Source: Halisarca cf. caerulea
Taxonomy: Eukaryota > Porifera > Demospongiae > Chondrillida > Halisarcidae
Reading direction: 5' to 3'
Length of the DNA: 64,000 nucleotides
NCBI GenBank assembly: GCA_963170055.1
Contig: CAUJGJ010000397.1
Span: 7,235,001 to 7,299,000 of the forward strand
Shown here: in pieces, positions 11,939 through 23,743 of the stretch
How positions within the stretch are numbered: position 1 is the first letter of the stretch
Layout of the letters: every line of letters starts with the position of its first letter
The notes under the pieces: model-generated
The model's input: the letters and a program-made list of their open reading frames with translations, nothing else
Told to the model about the DNA's origin: nothing
Database searches by the model: none
Translations under genes and position numbers: made by a program

Positions 11939-12350
11939 TTCGACTTAATGCCACATAAGACATTCCGGCCTCAAACACTTTCTCTCCAAGGTCCAACACA
12001 GCAGAATCAAGTGACAGACCTTGCACTTTGTGTAAAGTGGCGGCCCAACACAAAATTAAGGGTATCTGAGTCCGCTGTAGAACAGTGCCTTGCCGTCCAT
12101 AGAATCGCACCGACAAGGGTTCAATGGCCACTGCCTCTTGTTGTCCATTGAGGATGCACACTTTGGTAAACTGTCCAACTCTTGGATCGTGAAACTTTAC
12201 ATATACAATTTCAGGTAAGGCTCCACGTGAGGGCTGTGTATTCTGTTTTCCACCCCACTTGAATCCCACAATGACTCCTTGGGCTCCATTCACTAGTCCA
12301 TCTCCACACTTGATGTTACGTCGTAGCATAACTTCAGCTCCTAGTGCCAT
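11901..12350 (-). pseudogene. Helitron PIF1-like helicase, C-terminal part
   Basis: It contains late PIF1/RecD-type helicase motifs: GAEVMLRRNI, DGLVNGAQGVIVGF, the Q/H-type motif ATLHKVQGLSLDSAVLDLG and the terminal YVALSR. These couple ATP hydrolysis to DNA unwinding in rolling-circle transposition. The N-terminal half lies 3.2 kb away at 15526-17103, because a hAT element is inserted between the codons for MAL and GAEV. A 9-bp copy of this site (tagtgccat) lies on each side of the hAT. Confidence 0.85.
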
Positions 12351-15300
12351 GGGCGGATTTAGGGGTGGTGCCTGTGGTGCCTGGGCACCACCCTAAGAGC
12401 CAGACCTCAAAGTTTTATTTGGATAGAGAAAATTGAACTCAGTAACAAACCAAACTTGAAGAATAAGCCTACCTTGCAAGAATCTATGCAGCATAATAAT
12501 ACCTTCTCTATCCAGGTGTAGCCAATCAATAGTGATCAATAACTACTCACACAGATTCATCAGAAATAGAATCTAAGATAGAAGAGTATTAATGTTGCCT
12601 ATCAGCCATTTTCCTTACTCATGTCACATGACTTGACCTCAAGCTCCTAGTTTCAGGTGTAGTTTAGCTTTTCAAGTAGATGAAACGTTCAGCCAACCAG
12701 ACAACTTTATTCTCCCTGGGTTTTCTATCACGGGACAACCCACCTTCTCAGAATAAAGCTCAATCTCCAGTAGCGCTTGAGGATAATGAAGAGTTGTTGC
12801 TTATTGAGTCAGATGTAGATGATGAACGTGACGTGAATCCTCGCGTGGACCAGAGTCTCAACTTAAGTACATCTACCGTTCCTTGCCCAATAATGCAGAG
12901 TATTTCAGTCTCAGCAACCTCTGGGGAGTCCCATAGCAGCTTCACAAATCTGTGCCCACCTTATGACATTGGCGAAGTTGCTCAATTTGCCAAAGGATTG
13001 TCTGACTTCCAAAAGTAAGCCAAATACACGTCGTTTTAGGTAATTAGCTATGTAAATATTGCTAGCAGCTGTATTTTCAAGCTTATCTAGCAGTATTTCA
13101 AAAGGATTCAATGTACAAGTCACTTTGTAATATACATTTTCATGCTTCCCTCTGCAGGTATGAAGTTATCAAGCATATTTATGTGCCAGATTCAAAATTT
13201 GAATTTCCTTCTCATGAAGACTATGGAAAGCTGCGACGCTTTTCAAACAAATGGCTGCAGGATCACAGTCCATGGCTGATTTACTCAAAAATGCTGGATG
13301 GTGGATTTTGTCTGCCCTGTGTTCTGTTCACTAAGTCACAAGGTAATGTGGAAGTTGGGGCACTAGTGACAAAACCTCTGCATACATTCAATAAGGCAAC
13401 AGAACTCTTTCGCAAGCACTCAACACTGAATTATCACAGCAATGCAATGGCCAATATGCACCAGTTTATGTCGAGAATGGAGCATAGTCAACCTACTGTC
13501 ATTGAACTTGCAAATACCAATTATGCCCGAGTTGTGCAAGAGAATCGAGAGAAACTTACATCAATTATGAAATGTATCCTGTGGTGCGGTCGTCAGAATG
13601 TTGCCTTGAGGGGGCATCGAGACGATGATAAAGTTTTAGAGCAGGGATTTGCTGGTAATCCTGGTAATTTCAAGGCTTTGTTGCAATTTCACATTGATGC
13701 AGGTGACAATGTTTTGGAAAAGCATTTTGAAACAGCTGCAAAAATGCCACTTATAATTCTAAGACAATTCAGAATGAGCTTATTGCTGTATCAGGGGAAT
13801 GGATTCTTCATGAAATTGCAGATTGTGTCAAAAAGGCTAAATTTTTCACTGTGCTTGCAGATGAGGTTGCTGACATCTCCAATACTGAGCAGATGAGTTT
13901 AGTGATAAGATATGTCAATGAAGATTGTGAAATCAAAGAAGATTTCATCTCATTTTCAGCATGTAGTGGTGGCACAACTGGCGAGGCATTGGCACATAAC
14001 ATCCTTACAACTCTCCAGAATCATGGCTTTGATCTGCAATATCTTAGAGGGCAGGGGTATGATGGTGCAGCTGCAATGGCTGGATCAGTGAATGGTGTTG
14101 CTAAGAGAATTCAAACCACCTACCCTTTGGCTGTGTACACACACTGCTTTTCTCATAAGTTGAACCTAGCGATTGTAAAAGCTTGTTCCATTCAACAAAT
14201 ACGGAATTCGATGGGTGTGATTAGCAAGGTAGCCTTCTTTTTTGAAAACTCTCCAAAACGGCAAGCAGCGTTGGAAGATAAAATAAGCCAGACAGTGCAA
14301 CCAAACAAGAAAAAGCACTTGATTGATCTGTGCAGGACACGGTGGATCCACCGACATGAAGCGTTTGAGAATTTTGGACAGCTATTTGAAATCATTGTTG
14401 ACTTATTTGAGGACATTAGCTCTACACCATGTGTTTGGAATAGAGATACATGCACAGACGCATCAACACTACTTGTAGCAATTACCAAATTTGACTTTCT
14501 GATGGCATTTGTTGTTGCATGGAAAACCTTATCACTAATGAAGCCATTAAGTGTTGACCTACAGTCCAGCTCCCTTGACATATGCAAGGCATATGAGGAG
14601 GTTGACTCCACCAGGAGAAGCATTGAACATGTGCGCAGTAATGTAGAACAATTCAATTTGGAATGGTTTGCTATTGCTGAGTCAAAATCTGCAGCTGTTG
14701 GTGCAGGTAGTCCCACTTTGCCACGTCGATGTGGTCGTCAAGTAGCCAGGTGCAATGTTCCAGCTGAAACCCCATGCGAGTACTTCAAAAGGGCTATCAC
14801 CATTCCATTTTTGGATCATTTGCTGTGTGAACTTCATCATCGATTTGATACAGAGCAGTTAAGAGTGGCTAGGGGGTTGAGCATAGTTCCAGCAATCATG
14901 AAGAAAGATCCACAATGGAGGCTAAATGCTGTGGACTTGGCATCATTCTACAAAGATGATTTGCCATCATTTCACAACCTGGATATGGAGCTAGTCTCCT
15001 GGGAGATGAAATGGGTTGATCAGAATGAAAATTTACCCAATAGATCAATTATAACACTTGAGCGATGTGATGTCAAATATTTTCCCAACATCCACACCCT
15101 TCTGAGGATCATTTGTACTCTACCTATCACAAGTTGTTCCTGTGAGCGGAGTATCAGTGGACTCAGACGACTAAAAACGTACTTGCGCTCAACAATGGGT
15201 CAAGATCGGCTCAATGGATTAGCCCTTATGCACTTTCACTACACCATGAATGCCAATATCAAAGAAATAATTGACATGTTTGCTAGAAAGCATCCTCGAC

Positions 15301-15516
15301 GTATGACATTGATAAATGTGCTAAACTCTGATTCTTAATATTCTATCTCAATTTGTTTGTAAGTTACATTACGTACGGTACCAGTGATGTATATGCATCC
15401 ATTTATTAATGGTAAAATGAGTTCAGTTCTGCAACTAGTCACACTGACATGGAATATTATATGCATGATGATTACAGGCAGGCACCACCCTAAATTTGGT
15501 TCTGGATCCGCCTATT
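12351..15516 (+). mobile_element. hAT transposon inserted in the Helitron helicase
   Basis: Target duplication tagtgccat lies at 12342-12350 and 15517-15525. The terminal repeats share GGCGGAT and a ggtggtgcc block (left gggcggatttaggggtggtg; right end, reverse-complemented, ggcggatccagaacc). hAT elements make 8-bp duplications; here 9 bases match, one perhaps by chance. The element carries one two-exon transposase gene on the plus strand, opposite to the Helitron. Confidence 0.88.
12680..15338 (+). pseudogene. hAT transposase, ZMYM1/TTF-finger type
   Basis: Exon one (12680-13014) encodes a short N-terminus rich in acidic residues. A 143-nt intron (13015-13157, GTAAGC...TCTGCAG) follows, and exon two continues in phase with KYEVIKHIYVPDSKFEFP. 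A TTF-type zinc-binding region follows (WLIYSK..GGFCLPCVLF), then the hAT RNase-H-like core with VLADEVADISNTEQ (first catalytic Asp) and LRGQGYDGAAAM (second Asp), and THCFSHKLNLA. It ends with the dimerisation region (ITSCSCERSISGLRRLKT). The frame shifts at a run of five A at 13740-13744; one more A restores it exactly, with no other defect down to the stop at 15338. It may therefore be an assembly error and the element may be potentially intact. Confidence 0.85.
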
Positions 15517-15525
15517 TAGTGCCAT

Positions 15526-17103
15526 CTTTAGCCTTCTTGGTAGTCCTCCACATTCCTTGTCATCTTCTGGAATTAATTCTTCGGTAACTTTCTCATACGA
15601 GACTGCCCCATAAGTCGATCTTCTGTTTTCTAAAAGCACATGATCGGCTTCAAATTCAAAGATTGGAGTATTTGAAGAGAGTTTCATCAATTCTCCTTCA
15701 TTAAATGCATTGCAATCTGCAACACGAGGAAACAACCTTAGAGCCTTTTCAAATGGTGGTTTTGAAAGATCAATGTTGTTTCCTACCACCATGCGACTTT
15801 CCAGCAACTTAATATCCTGTTCCGTTTGCTTTCCTACACGAACACGATTCAACAGGTCTGAAAAGGACGAATCCTTTTGTTGTCTCACATTTTCAGTTAA
15901 TTCTACTATTTGAAAGCAGTCCTTCCAAAGGTGAGATGCCAAGCGTTTCGACTGCAGTTTTGTCACACTAAACACAAAGTGTCCATTGACAGGTGAGAGC
16001 TGATAAAAGTCACCAACTGCAATCATATTCAGTCCTCCAAAGATGTCATCATTGGCAAATATCTCACACAGTTGATAGTGGACAGACTGGAGAACTTCGT
16101 AAGATACCATGCTAATTTCATCAATGATGATGGTATGTATGCCTCTCCACAGCATCCTCAGCTCTCGAAGTGCTACAGCTGTTAACTTCAAATGGTAGGC
16201 AGACCTTCTATGCTCAACTTGAAGATTAAGAGCTCTGTGAATTGTTAGGCCATCCACATTGAATGCAGCTACACCTGTTGGTGCCATGACCATGCATCCA
16301 TGCACTTGATCACTCCCTTGCACTGACCTCTCAATATGTTCTCTGATGGCACGAATCACGTAAGACTTTCCCGTCCCTGCACCACCAGTTATGAAGATGT
16401 GGATGGGCTTGGGTTGGGCCTCCTGTCCGAGATGAAATTTGTGTAATGAGCTAGTGTACTGTACTACCATGTCAAATGCTTCTCTCTGTTTTGCATTCAA
16501 ATTGCATACCAATTCCGTGAAGGCCTTATCAGTGAGACGCATGCGTGTGAGGGCTCCATTGGCATTATCGTCGTGTGCTACTGTGGGAAGAGCATCTACA
16601 TCCACCTGTTCATCTTGGACATAATTTTCAGCATTGTGTAAACCATGGTCCAGCTCCTCTGGTACATGAGTAGCATCTTCCCGTTCACCATGTTGAACAT
16701 TTGGTGCAACCAAATCCATGTATGCGCCATCAGAAACTGCTTGCAATTGCTGCACTGCTCTTTGTACTTCTTCTTCAAAAGTATGGTGTTCACAATTTAG
16801 CACTTTCATCTCCTTTTCACGAGCAATAAAAGCTGACAATGCGCTGTCGTGCTTTAGAAATAAGTCCGCCTTTTCACGTCTCCACGGAATGTACAACAGC
16901 AACAGTGAATAGTAATACTCGTCACCGTGACTTTGTGGTGTCATAATGGGTGTTTGAAGGCATGCTTGCTTTGTACGAAGTTTGATCCATCCCAGATTAC
17001 CTTGCAATTTGAATCGAGGCTGTATGTGATACCCACTGCCGCCCTTTGGTGTGTCATCCCTATATACACTATCATACCATACAGAAAAGTGAGCCAACGT
17101 CAT
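15526..17103 (-). pseudogene. Helitron PIF1-like helicase, N-terminal part
   Basis: Walker A is GGAGTGKS (Ser about residue 247 of this segment), Walker B IIIDEISMVS, motif III AVGDFYQLSPV and motif LTENVRQQ. Together these identify a superfamily-1B PIF1 helicase, the second enzymatic domain of Helitron transposases. The frame overlaps the end of the upstream Rep segment by four bases (17100-17103), so Rep and helicase are now in different frames; in active Helitrons they form one polyprotein. It ends at the hAT insertion, just after PRRLKMAL. Confidence 0.85.
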
Positions 17104-19259
17104 CTTCTCAAATTCATCTTCCTGTGGTCTTGCAGCATATCTGTCAAATAGTCCAGGTTGAAAAGGTTTGTATCCATGTCATCCAGCTCAAGTAACTCGG
17201 ACCGATTCTTGAGAATCCTTGTTCTCTTTTCGGGAGGAACAGTGTTGACAAAGACAACTTTACGCGACGAATCCTTTAATGATAAGTGGCACAACCGATA
17301 GGCTGCCTCTTGGCCACTTAGCTGCCTATGTGAAAGCATAGTGTTTCCCAATTTAGATAGTCGTTTTCGAAGTGAAGCATTCGGTGCTAGTGATTGAAGG
17401 GAATCACTGATAGCCTTCTTCACCTCTTCGCTCTCACCTTTGCACATGTATGAACATATGTAAGATGCTGTCCCATAAACTGATCCAATCAACTGTATAT
17501 CCATGTTGGCCTGCCATGCTAAAAGTAATGGAGCATTGTACGGGTTGATGTTTTCTTCACCATCAGTTCTCCTGAGAATATAGAACCGGGACTTGTTACC
17601 TACATCTTCATTATTCTTGAGACGAGTAATGGACGATAGAGGTTGTGGAAAGTCAAAACGACATTCTTTTGATTTTTTTCTTTTGTCCTTCTTGATGCAA
17701 GTAGACGTATGACTATGTTTCTGAACTCGAAGAACTACAGATCGCAAGCTGTCTTCACTAGATCCTTCTTCTGGAATTCTTGCAGAAATGTAACGATCGA
17801 TAAAGTCAGGAGCTGCCATTCTTCCCTCTACTGTATCAAGATTAGGGGCATCTTTGATCCACCACAAGGAATGGATGTGTGGTGATCCTCTGAGTTGAAA
17901 TTCTACTCTCCAAAAGAAATCTGTTACCTCTCCAATTGGCCTTCCAGATCCCTTTATGATTTCTTTCACTAGGGACTGGAAGCGGTGTTGAAAATGGCGT
18001 GCTGTGACAACAGGATTGCTTGTCATGAGTGTTCTTCTTTCTTCATCAGATAACTCGTCCACTTGTTCATTGGAGATATTCCTTCCACTGCAACTTGCTA
18101 AAACCACCATCAAATCTTTCCAATGGTGATCATCTGCACTAAATGTAATAAAGAAAGTGGGTGGACCAAGTGTACGTAGCATTGCAAACAGTTGTATCCT
18201 TGCTGATTGCCAGTATGCTGCAGTTCCTCTAATATCTCGCATGAAGCTGTAACAGTTTTCACGAACATCGGGATTTTCCCCTACTCCAGTGCTACGTAGA
18301 TCTCCTGCAGTCAAAGTTTTCTTTTGTTTGTTCTTCCTTCCGGATGTTGGATTTCGAAGGCAGAGAGCAATTGATATACTACTTTGTAATTTCATCGCTT
18401 CCACAATGTTACAAGCCCAGAATATATATGATGGGTGTTTGGCCCAGCGTGAATCTTTACTCATTATTCTTGATTGAAAATAGTCCAAAGGTGTAATTGA
18501 AATTTGTCGATGAGTACCAAATCCGTTGTTTCCATCAGGATAAAGTGTTGGAAAAGCAAGAACCTCAAGTTGTTGCTCGTTGAAAATGCTCAGTGGAGCA
18601 CTTGTGATCTTCTCAAGTTGATGCACTGGAAAAGTTCCTTCTTGCAAGTAGTTGGTTACTGGTACATCTGGCATCAGGAAATCGCTGTGGACAACACCTG
18701 ATTCTTCCATTGCCTCTTCCTTGTTTTTAGTTTCCATAAAGTTCTCCTGGCAATGCTCTGTGATTTTCACATTCTTGTAAGCAGAGTTGTTTTCTTTCAA
18801 CCATTGCAATGCATTCATGACAATAGTATAGCGACACCGATAGTACAATGGCTTGGATTCTTTCGATGCAGTGGGTGGCTTTATGTACACAATGTCGCTA
18901 CCAGTCGCTGGTCGGGGAAGTTGATTAAAGACTTCAGTCATGGATGATGGGAAATTGATGACCTGCCCAGTTATTCCTCTTTGTCCACCACGTGGCAGAA
19001 GAACTAACTTCATAAATGGTGCCACACGTGCAATGAGGCGCTCTTCCATGCTGTTTAGGTCTTGAAGTTCTTGCGGTACAGAAGCAGTACTCATTCTATT
19101 CCATCTTGAAGTGCTGGGAATTTTCTTCCTATTCAGTGCTGATATACATCTATTGCAGAACCATTCAGCAGTAAGGAATTGTGAATTTCCAGTTAGATGT
19201 GATGTAAGTTTATTTGCATCCTCACATGAACACAAATGAGCATTCTCTTTATAGCACAA
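17100..19259 (-). pseudogene. Helitron Rep (HUH endonuclease) with DUF6570-like N-part
   Basis: The segment starts in a Cys/His-rich region (ENAHLCSCEDANKL) and WFCNRCISALNRKKIP, the DUF6570-like zone. It then has the Helitron N-domain (LEVLAFPTLYPDGNNGFG; LRTLGPPTFFITFSADD). The HUH motif is SPHIHSLWW with His461 and His463. A tyrosine motif SYICSYMCKGE (Y-x3-Y-x2-K) follows near residue 615. These make the single-strand nick and the covalent 5' link in rolling-circle transposition. No internal stop occurs in 719 residues. Upstream coding (to about 19447) stays open in the same frame before a TGA, so the annotated start Met is not the real start. Confidence 0.85.
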
Positions 19260-19557
19260 CTTTAGACATGCAAAGCATGCACAAGATGGTCCATTACATA
19301 TAGCCGTTAAGAATTTGTCCCTATTGGAAACAATTTGTGCTTCAGATGTGGTCAGTGGTGCGATTTGCTGCTGTTCTGAAAGTCCATTTTCCTCAATAGA
19401 TTTACTTTGCTTTCTTTCCCGAGCTTGCTTCTTACATAGCCTATCTTTCTCCAGCCTTGCTCTTTTGGATTCCTCTGATTCCCCTTCTTTCCATCTTCAC
19501 TTCCTTTCTTACTTCTGTCGGACCTTTCCCTTCAATTCTTCATCCTCACAGTTCTTA
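19260..19557 (-). pseudogene. broken junction of the Helitron coiled coil and zinc region
   Basis: Between the stop TAA (19555-19557) and the Rep segment, the Rep frame is open back to about 19450 and repeats the end of the coiled coil (RRWKEGESEES.. parallels RRWQEGESEGA..). Next comes a Cys cluster (CNGPSCACFACLKLCY). The repetition suggests a duplicated end of the coiled coil, with a frame change and a TGA inside the duplication. A short intron is possible, but no acceptor restores phase. Confidence 0.5.
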
Positions 19558-20515
19558 CCAACTTATACTGCACATTTTTGCTTTTTCCCTGGCTTGCTTC
19601 TTTTGCAATCTTTCCTTTACTAGTCTTTCCTTTTTTGCTCCTTCGGATTCCCCTTCCTGCCATCGCCGTTTTCTTTGGAAAGCATTTTCTTTCCTCTTCA
19701 TTTCTTCCTCTTCAGTTGCCATTTCCAACTTAGCTTTCCTATATTTTGCCATCATTTCCAGTCTTGCTGTTCGGTCTTCAGGACTTTCTTTGTCCAGCTG
19801 CTTCTTTCTGTATTCCTGGTACACTTTCAGTTGTTTGGACCTCATATCTTCAGTTTCCTTCTCTAGTCGTTTCTGTTGATTTGTAAGCAATACTTTCAGC
19901 CTCTTATCTCTTTCTTCTGCTGTTTCCTTTTCTAATCGCTTCTGCTGGTTTGTAACCAGCATTCTGAGTCTTTTATCCCTATCTTCTGCTGTCTCCTTCT
20001 CTAGATGCTTCTGTTGGTTTTTAATCAACATTGTGAGCCTTTTATCCCTATCTTCCTTTGTTTCCTTCTCTAGACGCTTCTGTTGGTTTGAAACCAACTT
20101 TATCAGCCTTTTATCCCTATCTTCTGCTGTCTCCTTTTCCAAACGTTTGTGTTGATTTGCAACTAATATTCCTAGCCTCTTGTCAGGTTCTTCTTCAGTC
20201 TCCAGTTCAATGCGTTTTTTCTGTGTAATCTTCATCATTTCCAGTCGAGATTCTCTCTGTTCTATACTCTCTTTCTCCCGATGTTTCCTTTGACTAATAG
20301 CAAATTGTTCCAGTCTATCTACATGAGAATTGCCACTTTTTTCTTTGAGTTCCTTATCCCTGTCACTGCAATCCATTACAGTAGATATACAATTTTTCTT
20401 CTGTTTATCTTCCATGCTGTCTACAGGTCCTGGATTACGTTCGACATCGCCAGCTAAGAGTAACAGTAATAGTAATAATCGTGCGTAATAAAACGAACGT
20501 TTCGATAAGTGCTCA
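19555..20515 (-). pseudogene. Helitron N-terminus: second 2A-like leader and coiled coil
   Basis: After the piggyBac right edge the frame reads EHLSKRSFYYA, eight leucines and then AGDVERNPGP, a canonical 2A ribosome-skipping motif (20425-20451). About 300 residues of charged heptad-like sequence follow, dominated by five copies of a 24-residue unit (NQQKRLEKETAEDRDKRL). 2A motifs release the upstream peptide co-translationally; when they sit behind a Leu-rich segment at the N-terminus they can act as signal sequences. Before the piggyBac inserted, this frame continued directly from 23744. Confidence 0.75.
20425..20451 (-). other. 2A-like motif 2 (GDVERNPGP)
   Basis: It matches the consensus D(V/I)ExNPG-P exactly and is preceded by an eight-Leu stretch. 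The expected skip lies between the final Gly and Pro. Confidence 0.85.
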
Positions 20516-20519
20516 TTAA
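20516..20519. other. piggyBac TTAA target site, left
   Basis: TTAA directly abuts the terminal repeat CCCTCTGACCCGTAACG; the partner is at 23744-23747. Confidence 0.92.
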
Positions 20520-23500
20520 CCCTCTGACCCGTAACGTATCCATATACGCCCATATGTGGGCAAATGTTGTAGAATATTTTTCGGCAGATCTCGCACTATA
20601 CGCACAAAACTGACCGTTTAATAAGTATCTACGATAGTTTCTTCACCCATTGATAGCTTAGTATTGGTTGTAAGCTCAGGAAGAAAGGCACAACAGCTAA
20701 GGAAACTCGGCGCATCGCTCTCGACATTTCTTGCCCAAAATTCCGTTTACGCTAGTATACTTCCGTATATGAAATAGATGAATATTGTTAATTCAGCTCG
20801 CCAGAAGTGATGGCAGCACGTTCGAGGAGAAAGATCGATACAGAAAATGTTCTCAAATACTTCGAAACAGAGTTGGAACCCGATGATTGTTTCAGCGATC
20901 TATCAGAAGAGGTATCTTCTTCAGACGAGGATTTTACAAATGAAATTGGAGAATTTTCCAGCCTACAAGACAACGTTGTAATGGATAACAGCAATCCAGA
21001 GCGCTCGCAATCTCGTGAAGGAGCTGGTGTAAGCGACCAGGAGTATGAAGAGGACAAGAGACGCGATGAAGAACGAGATAGCAGCTCGATTTCGGAAATT
21101 GAAGATGTGTCTTTGCTGCAGAATTATGATATTGTGCTTGGACATGATTCCGACAGTGGAGATACATGTGCTTCCGATAATTCAACTTTGATATTGGAAG
21201 CAGGTGAAAAAGCTCAAACAGGAAAAGAAAACTCCAGGCAAAATGGTAAAGAACAACAGGTTGAAGCATTGAAAGATAGTTGTACATTGGAAGAAGATGT
21301 CCCTGATGTCGTAGGATGTGGTGATAGTGACATAACTGACCACAGTGATGAGGACAGCACTAATGAAGATGACAGCATTATAGAAGAGAGTGATGATAAC
21401 AGTACAGAAGAGACCACAAGAAGACAATCCAGAGGAAGAAGCAGGGGAAGAGGAAGAACTCGTGGAACACAGAGGGGCAGGCTTAGTCAACAACAGCGAG
21501 GTACAAGAGGACAAAGACGATCAGTTGATCGAAGTAGGACAGGACGGGCTAGCAACACTATTCCTGACTGTGCCATATCCATTGAAACACCAGATACTGG
21601 GCATACAGCAGGCCCAGATTTTACTCCCTTTCGAGATCCTGGTCCTCACTTGCCTAATCATCTGGCAGAACAACTTTCTGAATTGGAACTCTTTGGTGAA
21701 TTCATCGATAGAGACATCCTACAGCATATTGTGGATGCAACTAATGCTTATGCAGAGCAGAAAAAGACCACAAAGCGCTTGACTTACTCCAGGTTCAAGG
21801 CTCACTCCTTGACAACTGAAGAGATACTGCGATATTTTGCTTGTTTACTACTCCTCAGTATCAACTCCAACAGGAATTACAGACAGGCATGGTGTTCAAA
21901 AAGCTCTCAGTACCTGATCAATCTACATCGATTGATGACCAGGGATCGTTTTGAACACATAGCTGCATTCTTCCACGTGGTAACACCAGAGGAAGAGATA
22001 GAAAATGCTCAGCACCCATTGAAGAAAATCCTCCCGCTTCACCTTCATATAAAAAAACGATGCCTCGATCTCTACCAGCCACTCCAGCAGCTTTCTGTGG
22101 ATGAACGGATGGTGAAAAGTAAAGCTCGAACTAAGTTCCGCCAATATATTCGTAACAAACCAACTAAGTGGGGTTATAAGTATTGGGTGCTGGCAGATCC
22201 CACAGGTTATACCATCGATTTTGATCTGTATTACGGTGCCTCACGACAATCACGATCCTCACATGGCTTGGCATATGACGTTGTTTCAAGTTTGATTGAA
22301 CCGTTTGTTTACCAGGGATATCAACTATATTGTGACAATTTTTACACCAGTCCTGCTCTGTTTTCTGCACTTCTGGAAGATGGCATAACAGCAACAGGAA
22401 CCCTGAAGTCTAATCGCCAAGGAGTTCCACCAGAAGTCATCTCAATGAAAGATGCACTGTCTAAGTCCAGCATTCCAAGAGGCACTGGTTATTACGTACG
22501 GCCACCATCCTCAGATATTGTCTACGTTGCATGGAAGGATAGCAACAGTGTTGTTGTTCTTTCAACAGCTTCTCCAGGACACAGTAATTCCACTATTCGA
22601 CGGCGTGTGAAGACCAACAGGGGCACTGAAATTCAGGATGTTCCAATTCCTATCGCCCTGGCCAATTACAATCGATTCATGGGTGGGGTTGATAAATCTG
22701 ATCAGTTTATCAGCTATAACAGGATTCTTCGACGAACGAAGCGTTACTGGCTGACAATGTTCTACCACATGCTAGAGATCGCCACCACTAATGCTTGTAT
22801 TTTGAATAACTGGCAGCGTATGGTGCATGACAAAAAGCGACTCTCGCACACTCAGTTTCGAGACAACTTAGTACAGGAGATGATTGCATCCTATGGTAAG
22901 CCTGCTGCTGACAAAGATGACTACACTGTGAGGCATGGAAGCACCTTTTTAGCTGACCGTGCACAAGAGCGCTCTCGCTGCACTCTCTGTGGCATGAAAA
23001 CCTCCAAATATTGCCCAGATTGCCCATACCAGCCACCACTGTGTCAGGTACAAGACCGGGACTGTCATGCTGCTTGGCACACAGAAACCAACAAGAAAAA
23101 GAGAAATATGTGGATCAAGGGTAAAAAGAAACAAGTACCAACAGTGAGCATCCTCTCTTCGCGCAAGCGTGGCCGGCCTATGGGCATGAAGAATATCAAG
23201 AAACGAAGAGGACAGTACAAAGCTTACTAACAGCTTGAACTCTCCTAAGTTATAGTCAGTAAAGTATTCCAATGGTTTATGATATTTACAGTACAGTACT
23301 AGTTACAGCCTTAACATCTACTACATTGTTATATCAGTATCAAAGTTGATACAAGAAGTTGAATAAACCACAAGAACGCGAACTGACAGACCTTGAGAAA
23401 AAAGGTAGTAACTCAATCAATTTTCAATGAAAAGATCCATAGTGGCTATCAAACGAAAGCCCGTGTTCCATCCTATACAGCAAAGTTCTTATAAAGCCTG

Positions 23501-23743
23501 TCCGTACCGCCCTTCTTCTGAAAAATATTCACAAAGTAGAAAAAAGATCGCGCACGCACGTTTCAGCCATTTTCTATCTAACTGGTGTTCAAATATAGCA
23601 AGTATTTGGTATGACTTTGAACGGCGTTTAAAGCTGTATAAAATGATACCAGACTTATGGCTATCAGACGTTGCTGAAGCCAGCAATGAACTCGGCAAAA
23701 CTTCCGACCGGAAATTGTGTAATTTTCGTTACGGGTCAGAGGG
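20520..23743 (+). mobile_element. piggyBac transposon, apparently complete
   Basis: The terminal inverted repeats are 17 bp and perfect: CCCTCTGACCCGTAACG at 20520-20536 and its complement at 23727-23743. They are flanked by TTAA on both sides, the hallmark of piggyBac. The element is 3,224 bp with a single uninterrupted transposase gene. It lies inside the Helitron leader, in opposite orientation. Intact ends, frame and duplication suggest a recent insertion. Confidence 0.95.
20807..23230 (+). CDS. piggyBac transposase (DDE_Tnp_1_7), 807 aa
   Basis: It cuts and pastes the element at TTAA. The N-terminus (residues 1-200) is acidic and Ser-rich. An Arg/Gly-rich patch lies at about 205-247 (RGRSRGRGRTRG) and the catalytic core runs from about 270. 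Catalytic aspartates are in SVDERM (Asp432), YCDNFYTSP (Asp510) and MGGVDKSDQ (Asp629). A C-terminal cysteine/histidine-rich cross-brace finger (CTLCGMKTSKYC..C..CHAAWH) lies near 724-765, followed by a basic tail. At 807 residues it is longer than the insect enzyme because of the acidic/RG N-terminus. No intron, stop or frameshift. I chose the first Met of the open frame; the second Met follows immediately. Confidence 0.93.
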   Translation: MMAARSRRKIDTENVLKYFETELEPDDCFSDLSEEVSSSDEDFTNEIGEFSSLQDNVVMDNSNPERSQSREGAGVSDQEYEEDKRRDEERDSSSISEIEDVSLLQNYDIVLGHDSDSGDTCASDNSTLILEAGEKAQTGKENSRQNGKEQQVEALKDSCTLEEDVPDVVGCGDSDITDHSDEDSTNEDDSIIEESDDNSTEETTRRQSRGRSRGRGRTRGTQRGRLSQQQRGTRGQRRSVDRSRTGRASNTIPDCAISIETPDTGHTAGPDFTPFRDPGPHLPNHLAEQLSELELFGEFIDRDILQHIVDATNAYAEQKKTTKRLTYSRFKAHSLTTEEILRYFACLLLLSINSNRNYRQAWCSKSSQYLINLHRLMTRDRFEHIAAFFHVVTPEEEIENAQHPLKKILPLHLHIKKRCLDLYQPLQQLSVDERMVKSKARTKFRQYIRNKPTKWGYKYWVLADPTGYTIDFDLYYGASRQSRSSHGLAYDVVSSLIEPFVYQGYQLYCDNFYTSPALFSALLEDGITATGTLKSNRQGVPPEVISMKDALSKSSIPRGTGYYVRPPSSDIVYVAWKDSNSVVVLSTASPGHSNSTIRRRVKTNRGTEIQDVPIPIALANYNRFMGGVDKSDQFISYNRILRRTKRYWLTMFYHMLEIATTNACILNNWQRMVHDKKRLSHTQFRDNLVQEMIASYGKPAADKDDYTVRHGSTFLADRAQERSRCTLCGMKTSKYCPDCPYQPPLCQVQDRDCHAAWHTETNKKKRNMWIKGKKKQVPTVSILSSRKRGRPMGMKNIKKRRGQYKAY

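Noticed and set aside
20807..23230. Domesticated host PGBD gene
   Set aside because: Intact terminal repeats and TTAA sites around it show an ordinary transposon copy.
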